Shown here: positions 55,308-64,000 of the stretch, in pieces
Layout: every line of letters begins with the position of its first letter
How positions within the stretch are numbered: position 1 is the first letter of the stretch
Assembly: GCF_918797505.1 (NCBI RefSeq)
Contig: NC_092794.1
Span: forward strand, 73,073,345-73,137,344
DNA: 64,000 nucleotides
From: Bemisia tabaci
Taxonomy: Eukaryota; Arthropoda; Insecta; Hemiptera; Aleyrodidae
Reading direction: 5' to 3'
Made by a program: the position numbers and the translations under genes
Notes under the pieces: generated by a model
The model's input: only the letters and a program-made list of their open reading frames with translations
The model's database searches: none
What the model was told of the DNA's origin: nothing

Positions 55308-55553
55308 CTGCCGTGCTAAGGAAAAACGCCGTATGAACCCTCAGGCGTTGCCAAATTTCCTTTGATAAAACACGAATTCCCTGGTAAACTTATGAATATT
55401 TTCCTTCCGATTTTTCAGATTATTTTTTCACAATTTCACCTCAAGTCCCTGAAAATGTAAAGGAAAAATATTCATAACTTTCCTCAAAAACAAATATTTA
55501 AATGAAGGAAATGTGGCAACTCTCGAATCTGTCGCTCTTCTTTAGCACGGCAG
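55308..55553. mobile_element. MITE M1 copy k
   Basis: CTGCCGTGCTAAGG after TA at 55306-55307, right end CTTTAGCACGGCAG. The right arm has a short deletion after CTCGAA. Confidence 0.87.
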
Positions 55554-55584
55554 TTTAGTCCGTACCTAGTCTAGAGGTCCCTTA

Positions 55585-55690
55585 GAAACCACTATTTCTG
55601 GCACTTGTAAGTGCATAGGGAAACTGATGGAGCAAGCGTTGTTCTTAAAATGAGCCAGGAATTGCAGTCCCTAATCGTAAACGTAGTTCA
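55585..55690. mobile_element. M8-related remnant
   Basis: AAACCACTATTTCTGGCACTTG and ATGAGCCAGGAATTGCAGTCC with GTGCATAGGGAAACTGATGG, as at 62075-62185. Confidence 0.45.
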
Positions 55691-55710
55691 AATACGGCCG
55701 TACGCTGCAA

Positions 55711-55990
55711 GGGGGGGGGGGGGGGGGACGCGCTCGAATGGATCAGGTGTCTGGCCGGGGATCTAGTAAACGTGGCGCTACACTCGGTGTTCGCTGGCCG
55801 GCAGCCGGGGAAGAGGTCGACAAGTGATCGATCTGGAAGTTAATTAAGCGCCAGAAGGCAGAAGGTCGCTGGTGAAAAGCCCGCACAGCCGCCACCAAGT
55901 TCAATCAACCGCGTTTTTTCGCATCACTCAGTCGCCCGCAATACGCCGATCTAACCGCCCCCCTAATCCATTGACCCGCAATATTAGTAT
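55711..55990 (-). promoter_or_regulatory. GC-rich island upstream of the receptor gene
   Basis: After a G run of about 19, some 250 bp of CpG-rich sequence free of the listed repeats, 1.8 kb upstream (transcript sense) of the first recognised receptor exon. A candidate promoter or 5' exon of the receptor; inference only. The 3.1-kb hAT-like element begins directly after it. Confidence 0.3.
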
Positions 55991-57289
55991 TGGGCCGTAG
56001 GGTGTCCCGTTTTGGGCGTTGAAACAGTGTGCTAAATCTAACAGAGAGACTTGCCTAAGAGTTGTCTCATGGTTAGAAAAAAATCTCAGGGTCGTAGCTA
56101 AAGGTTAAGTGGTCCCGCTAGTCACTTACGTGGTTTTACCGATTTCTCATCTAGGCGACCCTGGCAATTTCGCAGATTTGTTTTTGGAAAATGCAATCGA
56201 GCCAGAAAATCGCAAATGTGGGGAATGAGACTTCTGATCCTATATTTTAAGAGAAAAATAACTGTTTTCCTGAGATTCTTTTATGATTATCTTCTAACCA
56301 TGAGACAATTTTTTTGGCAAGTGGGTGAATTCAAATAAGGGTCAAATTCCAGGTTCTATTTCCTCCCAAAATTTTTTTCTGAATTTTTGGGCAAACCAAA
56401 CTTTATTTTGACTATCATTAGGTGTAGACTTAGGAAATATAGCTCGTCGAGCTTAATAGTTGGGCTTAAACCCGAATTTCCACCGCCAAGTGTATCACTT
56501 CCCAAAATTTGCCGTAATTTTGCCTGATTTCCTAAATTTTCATCTCAGAGGTGACATATAATACTTTTAATTAAAAATTGAACACAATTGTCATAAAAGC
56601 ATCGTCGAGCACTAAATTAAAGCATAATTGAAAACATGTAACTCTTTCATATCTTGCAGAACCAAAAAAATTAAGAAAAAATTCATCCGTCATGAAAGAT
56701 ATTAAGCTTATTCTGCTTGTCGTTTAGACAGTTCCGTCTGTTTATCAAAATGCGCACTGTTTTCGTTTCACACGAGAAGAGGCTTTTATTCCTTGGAATA
56801 TTGCAATACAAAATGGATCAAAAACACCGAATTTTAAAACTTCGAGTGGGCGTGTACCCGCTGAAGTGGTGATAAAGCCAGGAGAAGTTTGAGGACTTAC
56901 ATTAATATAACAATTACACCGGTCAACTTTGTTTTATTTTTTTTTTTTTTTTTTTTATTTTTGATTTTCTGAAGATTTGCCAATGGTTTCCGAGTATATT
57001 TTTGGCGCTGACTCTGAAGAACACCTCTATTTACCTGTATCGATGCGATTTATCCTGGGAAAGTTCGGAATTTTTCCGGAGAAATCGGAATTTTCCATAA
57101 AATCTAGCTTTTCCAGAAGAGTCAATTTTCCGGGAGAACCTGCGCACGATGGAAAAAACACAGGAATTTTTCGATTTCGTAGCCTAAGATACATAAGAAA
57201 CCGTATTGCACCCCTATTAAAATTTCCTTTCTTTTCCTAATACCATGGTTTTTCGGTCCAGTTCCATTAAAATCAATTAATTAGTCACC

Positions 57290-58190
57290 GAGCTAGTGTT
57301 TTAAGCCACGGCCACCATCTTAGATTTTCGAATCTCGGAAATTTGACTAAAATTCGAGTTCCCCACTCAAAAATACCCGCGGCGCATGGGTACCAAGTTT
57401 CGCGTAAATCGATTGATTAGGCTCTGAGATAGCATTTTAGGCCATGTCCGCCATCTTGGATTTTTGAAATTTAAAAATTTGACCAAAAATTTAAGTTCCC
57501 CATTGAAAAGTACCCCCGGATACCAAGTTTCATTTTAATCGACTGATTAGGTGCTGAGATAGCATTTTAGGTCACGTCCGCCATCTTGGATTTTCGAATT
57601 TTGAAAATTCGACTAAAAATTCTAGTTTCCCATTCAAAAATACCCCCGGGTACCAAGTTTTGCGTAAATCGATTGATTAGGCGCTGAGACAGCATTTTAG
57701 GCCATGTCCGCCATCTTGGATTTTCAAATTTTGAAAATTCGACTAAAAATTCGAGTTCCCCATTGAAAAATACCGCCGTGTACCAAGTTTCACTTAAATC
57801 GGTCGAAAAGAGCGCCTACAGGGCTTAAACAAACAAGTCTCAGTTGATTAGGCGCTGAGATAGCATTTTAGGCCATGTCCGCCATCTTGGATTTTCGAAT
57901 TTTGAAAATTCGACTAAAAATTCGAGTTCCCCATTGAAAAATACCCCCGGATACCAAGTTTCACTTAAATCGGTCGAAAAGAGCGCCTACAGGGCTTAAA
58001 CAAACAAGTCTCAGTTGATTAGGCGCTGCGATAGCATTTTAGGTCTTGTCCGCCATCTTGGATTTTCGAATTTTCAAAATTCGACTAAAAATTCGAGTTC
58101 CCCATTGAAAAATACCCCCGAATACCAAGTTTCACTTAAATCGGTAGAAAAGAGCGCCTACAGGGCTTAAACAAGCAAGTCTCAGTAACA
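57290..58190 (+). repeat. Tandem array with 130- and 171-bp units
   Basis: The landmark CCATCTTGGA occurs at 57451, 57581, 57711, 57882 and 58053 (an early variant at 57315). Spacing is 136, 130, 130, 171, 171 bp. The 171-bp form has an extra 41 bp carrying AAGAGCGCCTACAGGGCTTA. The array lies wholly within the 3.1-kb element. Confidence 0.9.
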
Positions 58191-58198
58191 GTTTTCCA

Positions 58199-58290
58199 CT
58201 CTGTCCCACTACACTGGGACATGGGACAGGATGGAAACATATGGGACAGGATGGAACGGGACAAGATGGAACGGGACAGGATGGAATAAG
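58199..58290 (+). repeat. Minisatellite (GGGACAGGATGGAAC)n
   Basis: Four to five units of about 15 bp, directly after the 130/171-bp array. The GGGACA core echoes the element's terminal GGGACACCCTA. Confidence 0.8.
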
Positions 58291-59116
58291 CTGTTTTTTA
58301 AGCTTATCTCTAACAGTAAAGACAATTTTGGTGTTTTTTTTCACGGAATATTTAGTAGCACGTCCTAGAGGATCGGAATAAGAGAAAATTTTCCCTAACG
58401 CACACTTCGAAAGTATTTTACGAGCTGATATTAGTGTGTGTGTGTATGCTTGACGCCCTGTTATTTATCGTGTATAGCATTCTGTTTGGCATCATTAATG
58501 GCGTTAATCTTGCACAAAAATTTGCGAATTTCAGAATTTTTGCCATCTACGACGTGTGAACTATTCAATCAAAACAAAAAAAGTCGTTTTTGGAAAAACC
58601 TCAACGTTACAGCAATCATTTAGAGCTTATTACATCGTTGCCATGTCTCTCCTGACTGTTGCTGACTGTTGCTCGGGACAATGATTCTAGCGCGTGAAAA
58701 AGTTATTGATGGAGCAAAAAACAAACTGACGTATTTTTTTTCTCAAATTCAAAAGCATTACCTATCATCTCCGATAAAGTTTTCTTAAATAATCACTCTA
58801 GTTATGCTGCAACATCGATTTAAAGTCAAGAACCAGGCACGGGGGACACGCAAATTTGGGACAAATGTAGGCAATTTGCACATTCAAAGTTCTCCTAAAT
58901 TTTTATTTCAGTCCAAATAAAGTGGGAAATAGCATGTAATAGTCAACAATAGTGTGGAAAATGAGAAAAAAATTTGATCTGCCCATGTTTCTCAGATTAT
59001 GACGATTAAAACAGCTCGGGACACCAAATTAGACGCTTATTTGAACTCACCCAAGTATCTGTTGGATTCGGCAAACATTTGTATCAGCGTCCAAAATGGG
59101 ACACCCTAATGGGCCG

Positions 59117-60110
59117 GTTACCCGAACTTGAATTCCGTAGGTGTAAAAGCCAATATTGCTTACTTAGGAGTAAACAGTGAGAAAATTTACCAAAATGTCG
59201 TGCTCAGATAGAGAGTGGGACACTGAAGGCGAATTTTCGCGAGTGGATTTGGTTGACTTTTTCGACGAAATCCCAGCAGAGAACGGCTTTCCCCGACCCA
59301 ATCCACTAGTTCATTGATTGCATCAGCAACCGGTATCGGAACCAAATCCAGAATTTTTCGAACCACCTTCGAAGGAAGGTTAAGAAGGATGGGAGTAAAC
59401 GGTTTCACCATGAACCTCGAGAAGCAACCAATTTTTCCAAAATGGTGGTGTTCTGTGCGACAGAAACAACAACTGAGCAACAAAAACCGCGGTGAGGTGA
59501 TGATGATGAAACGAAGAGTAAAAAGCGCACATACGAGTACAAATTTTTGTTTATTCATTTTATATCGTAGAGTAAGTATTTTTTAACCTAGTCTGGGATT
59601 TGGCTCGTTTTCATCAGGATTTGGTTGAAAATTAGATACTCAATCCTGATTGGTCCAAATTCCAACGGTGATACAGCAATCGTCTATCCGACAAATTAAT
59701 CGATTCCAGTCGCGAAAATTCACCTAAAATAACAACAAGCTTTCGGCTGATTCCTTTCGGTTCGTCATTCTCATTTTTAATTGACCACATCTTATGGTTA
59801 GAAAATTCCAAACGCGTATGTTCTCGCGCCTCTTAGCACGCTATCCTGTTAATTTTTCCGCCAACTAGAAAATGAAGTTAATGCTAGAAGAAAACCGTAC
59901 AGCTTTAAATTAGACCCTAAATGTTTAAAATTGGATCAAAATGTAGGAATCACTTCGGTGACTTTAACGCTTCGTAGAAAAGGAGGCGTGCCGACAAGCG
60001 GGAGTTGCCTGTCACATGGAGGCATTCCTGCTTAATAATAAAAATTTTACCATGTTGAATCACACGAAAGCTCCCAAGACGGCAAAATGCAGGAATTACT
60101 TCATTAAATC
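59117..60110. other. Non-coding sequence, unrecognised open frames
   Basis: Overlapping frames of about 100 residues exist on both strands at 59187-59586. Neither resembles a family I know, and no splice context supports them. I make no gene call. Confidence 0.3.
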
Positions 60111-60123
60111 CAATGTGTGAAGT

Positions 60124-60310
60124 ATTCATACAGTCTTGTAGCCGCCACTGTGCGTTTTAGGCTAACTAACCGACTGCACTGCGTTTGGCGTAATGCGAGA
60201 AGTATTTATGCAATCTAGTAGGCGCTAATGCGTTCCACGCCGACCTCACTGTTTGGCGCAATGCGTGAAGTATTCCTTCAGCCTTGCAGGCGCCAATATG
60301 CCTTGCGACC
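60124..60310 (-). repeat. hAT-2 internal repeat units, inverted
   Basis: Three units of GGCGCAATGCGTGAAGTATT(C/T) with (C/T)TTGCAGGCGCC, the inverse of the tandem units in 20293-21221. No hAT-2 termini nearby, so either a fragment or an independent array. Confidence 0.6.
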
Positions 60311-60365
60311 ACTTCCCCGCGGATCCGCTCACTTATCGGAATGCGTACGTAGTTACATGGTTGCA

Positions 60366-60473
60366 AAATCGATCCGGATAATCCAGAGTCCGGATAATAC
60401 GAAGCCAAAGGATAATAATAAGGTACAGTAGACTCTGAATTATCCATCCAGAGTCTACTGTACCTACACTTTA
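60366..60473. mobile_element. pogo/Tigger-like MITE remnant
   Basis: TACAGTAGACTCTGAATTATCC abuts its inverse CCAGAGTCTACTGTA at 60434-60473, and GGATAATCCAGAGTCCGGAT lies at 60374-60394. The TACAGTAGACTCT-ATTATCCGG end is typical of pogo/Tigger elements. Confidence 0.55.
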
Positions 60474-60674
60474 CCCAACGAGCATGATCTAACCAAGCCT
60501 AATGTTATTCGTGTAAAAATAATGTCACCATCAGACTTGCAGGCACTAATTTGAAAATTATCTCTTAGGGTCATATGGACCGCGTGGAGCAGAAAGGAAC
60601 CAAGTCACATCAGCTATTTCCAAATTCAATTGGACAATTTAATTTTTTACATGTAAATGATTGTACAAATTTCA

Positions 60675-60900
60675 CACTGGAAAAAAGTAGCTTGGATCTA
60701 GAGTCCAGACTCTTAAAAACGTTGACAAGAAAAAATACTCTCGATTCAATTGGATTTTTGCTTAAATCGTGAACCAAGCCTCTTAATTTAAGCGGAGTTC
60801 TTTTTGATTCAAGCAAAAATCCGATTGAATTAAGAGTATTTTTTATTGTCATTGTTTTCAAGAGTCTGGACTTTAGATCCAAGCTACTTTTTTCCCAGTG
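60675..60900. mobile_element. CACTGG-class MITE
   Basis: 226 bp with about 95-bp arms: CACTGGAAAAAAGTAGCTTGG and inverse AAGCTACTTTTTTCCCAGTG. Further words AGAGTCCAGACTCTTAAAAA repeat on both arms. Shares only the first 12 bp with the next entry of this class at 62189. Confidence 0.75.
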
Positions 60901-60909
60901 CAGGGAATT

Positions 60910-61770
60910 GTCTGCGCAATACGAAGCAATTTCCTCATAATTTTCAAAGGAATTCTCACAAACGTTCTATTGTAAAAAATTTAAATCGTCCAGTTAAATT
61001 TGGCAATATCTTATGTGGTTTGGTTCCTTTCTGCTAATCGCGATCCATATAAGCTTAAAAAATCTGTTACGAACTAAACTTATTCTGCTTCTCAGCGCGG
61101 CAAGCCGTGAGTGGCTAAATGAAAAAATTCCAGAAAAAAAACTTTTTGGTATCGAATCATTACAGAGTAAACAGCGGTATGAAAACAATTCGTTAATAAC
61201 GCGGCTCATTTCCGTTTATCGAAAAGACTTACCTAAATTAGAATCAGAATCTGTCTCCTGCATGTTTCGTTGTTGGAAGATGGTAAATGTCACTACCTGA
61301 CTGACTTTGATGGGCAAATTTTCCAACAATCCGAACATTTCCTCATTCTCTTTTTCCTCTTTTTTTTACACTCTGTCACCATTTCGTCGGAGAATAGACG
61401 TACTCAAAGCGCATTCCTAGGTGCCTGAATGGAAGACTTATCTTAAAGATAGTTGGTAACTTGGCTGGTAGCCGTTTCGTTTTCACTTTGAAGTATGTGC
61501 CTTGGCCACCTGGCCCTGTATCAGATTTTCACTCGAAAAAATGACGAACAACACACTACGATAGTGTATTCGCAATCGGAGTGTTTCGAAATACTTCAAA
61601 AATCACTGATGTGCGAACAACGCGACACTCAAAATTATCGTCTTCACGCGACACTCAAAATCACTAATTTCTTATTACTTCAGGAATTCGATTATTTGTG
61701 TCCCAAGACGAGAGAGGTATGGTAATTTAACACTTTTTGGCGTAAGGCCTCTCTTCGCAATCTTTGTTTG
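60910..61770. other. No recognisable gene
   Basis: Short open frames at 61013-61300 and 61495-61725 have no family resemblance. AT-rich non-coding sequence. Confidence 0.4.
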
Positions 61771-61774
61771 ATGT

Positions 61775-61920
61775 ATACTTTCCGTTCATTCTGTTTGATG
61801 TGAATGTTGTGTTTGGTGTGTTTGATTCGTTAGATGTGTTTGTATCGTTTCTGTGTGTTATGTGTTTTTGGTGTTTAACGTGTTTGTCTGCTTGTTGTGT
61901 TAGTATGTTTCTTACGTTGG
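61775..61920 (+). repeat. TGTTTG-rich low-complexity tract
   Basis: About fifteen imperfect words such as GTGTTTG, GTGTTAG and GTGTTTGT in about 145 bp. Confidence 0.6.
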
Positions 61921-62074
61921 TTAGTACGTATTTTCGATTAAAGATGGGCGCAAAGCAAAAAAATGTAAAGAAAAAAGCAAAAATACATAATGGACCATTA
62001 AACACATAAATTTCAAATAGGATTTTGATGAGGAATAATCTATTATACAATTGGACAACATTTAACTATTAGGA

Positions 62075-62185
62075 ACCATGTCTGGAACTACAGTTTCTGG
62101 CTCATCCGTAAAAACACTAAAGTGCATAGAGAAGCTAATGGTAGGTACATACTTCGTTCCTAAACTAAGCCAGAAATTTTAGTTC
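62075..62185. mobile_element. M8 palindrome
   Basis: AGGAACCATGTCTGGAACTAC and inverse-type AAGCCAGAAATTTTAGTTCCT, centre TAAAGTGCATAGAG. Immediately followed by a CACTGG-class element. Confidence 0.5.
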
Positions 62186-62188
62186 CTA

Positions 62189-62398
62189 CACTGAAAAAAA
62201 ATATTGGTAGAATTTACTATTCCCTCACCCTGTATTTTACACAGCGTGAATTCAAAGTCGATTCTGCCAGAGGAATGGTTACCTGTGCCAGTATACAGTA
62301 ACGTTTACCTTTTTTCTGGCATCATTGACTCTGAATTGACTCTGTACGACATACAGCGTGAAGGAATGGTAAGTTCTACCAATCTTTTTTTCCCAGTG
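62189..62398. mobile_element. CACTGG-class MITE with repeated words
   Basis: 210 bp: CACTGAAAAAAAATATTGGTAG and inverse CTACCAATCTTTTTTTCCCAGTG. Internal words CAGCGTGAA(T/G)G and GGAATGGTTACC/GGAATGGTAAG recur on both sides. Confidence 0.75.
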
Positions 62399-62479
62399 TG
62401 ATTGCAATTTCTTGTCTAATTCATTTTCGCGCCTCGTTCAATGCCCATTCACTTCGAGAGAACGATACATTTCTTACAG

Positions 62480-63200
62480 TAGAGAAAACCGATCCCTGAA
62501 GCATCCGCATCTCAATTGGAGGAGAGGCCCTTTTCGGGGGTGCTTTTCGACGTCCGGGAGAAGCCATAAAGGATCGACGCATTGATGAAACCAATGGAAT
62601 CGGATTTGCGATCCCAAGCGAGAAGGAATTGTTCGTGGAAAGGACGATCGAGCGAACATGAGTGGGTTCGACTCGACTCGGTGATTTAATGAACTAGATT
62701 GCGGCTGACTGCCCGCTGCACTGACCGTGGTCACCAACAACTGACCGTCGCGTCGCGCCGGTGTGTCACTCCGACCATCGCGTCGCACAGTGGATCGAGT
62801 CAATCAGAGAGGTCCAACATGAAATTTTTGACAAAAATTGCAAATTTTCATGCTCATTTCGTCACATTTTAAATTTCAAGGGTGGCTTTGGAAGGAAATT
62901 TCACGAGAAGACCAATGGAACCACTTTTGGGACATCATAGTTGTGTATAGACGGAGTTATAGGCGTTTAAAGTTTCCAAATTTTGTCCGACCTTAACGAT
63001 TGACTCGATCCACTGTGCGTCGTCGTGTCGTCGCGTCGAGCGTTCGTGTTTACATATTCGCGCATTCGCTCGCGGCGCGGCCGGACATTGGGCTGCCCCA
63101 TCGCTCATCACGGCCGATCGTCGATGCCAAGTCGCATCCATCCAGATCGGGAACAATATCCGCGGCAAAACTTCCAAAACCAAGTGCCTTCCTCCCCTGG
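62480..63200. promoter_or_regulatory. GC-rich island split by a Transib-type MITE
   Basis: 62480-62785 and 63018-63200 are CpG-rich (CGTCGCGTCG words) and become continuous when the 232-bp Transib-type insert is removed. Could be a promoter or untranslated exon, of the receptor (minus) or an off-window gene. No coding frame recognised. Confidence 0.35.
62786..63017. mobile_element. Transib-type MITE, perfect 5-bp duplication CGTCG
   Basis: 232 bp. Both ends read CACAGTGGATCGAGTCAATC inward, with CGTCG at 62781-62785 and 63018-63022. Right end: heptamer, 24 bp, then ACAAAATTT. Left end: ACAAAAATT at 38 bp. Best-preserved copy in the window. Confidence 0.9.
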
Positions 63201-63339
63201 TACTTGAAAATTTTCACTTTAATTATTAAAAAAAAAAAAAAAAAAATAACAAAACAAATAACAAATCGACATCATTCCTTGAATTTTTTGGATATGCGCC
63301 GCACGGAAAAGCAATATCCCGGAACTCTTTAACATAGGC

Positions 63340-64000
63340 GTATCGTAACGTGGCTTTGGAGTATCGCCGTCGATATGTTTCAGAAACCGCGCATTGCTAT
63401 CTCTCTAACACAGGGTATAGGGACCTACCGCGCAAGACTTTTTCTCGGTTATTTCGTCGCTCAGCTGGCGTAAGAGCGCACCTCGATTTCTGCATGAGCC
63501 CCAGAAATCATAGATTTAGATGTAATTCAGGGCTCAAGTAGAAGAGATAACGAGAAAGAAGCTCAAAAAATCGATAACGAGAAGCCAAAAATCGGCCCAT
63601 CCCTGACCAAAATACTGACCCCTAAAGTTGGGGAACAGACCCCTCTCTGATAAAGTGCTAGGTCGCCAGGTTGACGTAGAGGTCCAGGAAAAAGGTGTTA
63701 TCGCTGGTGATCGACCCTCAGGAATTCGAATTCGACGGTGCCAAAACCCCCGGACAACGCTTTGCTAATGATATTGAAGAAGAGGGAGGTCGAAGGCCCT
63801 GGATTCGTCGAATTTATGAGTTCCGTTCCCTCCTCCCTCTCTCAACCCTGCCATGGGGACGCGTGGACGCGGCGACCAATTTGGCAGATTCTATAAAAAA
63901 AATTATCAGGGATTCTTCACGGAATGGATATCACACTACTCATGATCAGTGCCAATGCCGCTACACGTTACGGACCAGTTTCTAGCTTAAGGTACATTAC
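63340..64000. other. Window edge, old repeats, unrecognised frame
   Basis: AAAATCGGCCCATCCC with ATACTGACCCCTAAAGTTGG (63590-63640) recurs near 19110-19150, and GAGCGCACCTCGATTTCTGCATGAGCCCC near 52640 and 32715. An open frame at 63695-63985 (96 aa) has no known motif; I do not call it a gene. Confidence 0.35.

Larger units (their letters stand above)
55998..59108. mobile_element. 3.1-kb hAT-like non-autonomous element
   Basis: Ends TAGGGTGTCCCGTTTTGGGCG and, inward from the right, TAGGGTGTCCCATTTTGGACG. Flanks TTGGGCCG (55990-55997) and ATGGGCCG (59109-59116), 7/8 match over 8 bp. TAG-G ends and 8-bp duplication fit hAT. The interior has no recognisable transposase, only AT-rich sequence, a tandem array (57290-58190) and a 15-bp minisatellite (58199-58290). 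Confidence 0.75.

Noticed and set aside
57315..58063. Similarity of the 171-bp unit length to primate alpha satellite
   Set aside because: Length coincidence only; the sequence and the 130-bp basic unit are unrelated.
59187..59558. 123-aa minus-strand frame with a hydrophobic start
   Set aside because: No family resemblance, an equally long frame lies opposite, and no splice or poly-A context.
63695..63985. 96-aa frame at the window edge
   Set aside because: No known motif, no initiation or splice support seen, and old repeats lie just upstream.
1..64000. Endogenous viral sequence
   Set aside because: I looked for polymerase, capsid or helicase motifs among the open frames and found none. 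The only retroelement protein signal is the Penelope-like fragment.

Overview
This is eukaryotic, AT-rich insect-type nuclear DNA. Two spliced protein-coding genes lie in a dense bed of small mobile elements. The gene families are typical of insects, and the repeat load resembles large hemipteran genomes. A whitefly-like hemipteran is my best guess, but that is inference and the species is not provable from the window.

Layout. Positions 1-17.5 kb are non-coding. They hold layered miniature inverted-repeat elements (MITEs), a Penelope-like retroelement remnant, LINE 3' ends, tandem repeats, and a CpG-rich repeat-free island at about 11.87-12.30 kb that could be the upstream promoter or first exon of the next gene. 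From 17.54 to 32.57 kb (+ strand) a complete fatty acyl-CoA reductase can be assembled from eight coding exons whose phases all agree (511 aa). From about 53.93 down to 39.28 kb (- strand) a CD36/scavenger-receptor class B gene can be assembled from eleven exons, also with consistent phases (about 568 aa visible, extreme N-terminus missing). The two genes converge on a 6.7-kb spacer. From 54 to 64 kb the sequence is non-coding: a 3.1-kb hAT-like element with an internal 130/171-bp tandem array, more MITEs, and GC-rich islands.

Mobile elements dominate. I could define several families by termini and target-site duplications read directly from the sequence. They are: a TA-flanked family with 11 copies (M1); a second TA-flanked family (M5); a 165-bp hAT-type family with 9 copies and 8-bp duplications (hAT-1); several further hAT-type elements with perfect 8-bp duplications; and a Transib-type family with three copies, CG-rich 5-bp duplications and ends carrying the CACAGTG heptamer known from RAG recombination signals. 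There is also a set of elements with conserved short ends whose interiors are arrays of one short palindromic word, a different word in different elements. Clear nested insertions give relative ages: hAT inside a SINE, Transib inside M1, M5 inside M1, M1 inside an older repeat, and hAT inside an older repeat.

The two genes have separate jobs. The reductase makes fatty alcohols for wax, cuticle or pheromone. The CD36-type receptor binds lipids or ligands at the plasma membrane. Nothing in the sequence links them beyond proximity.
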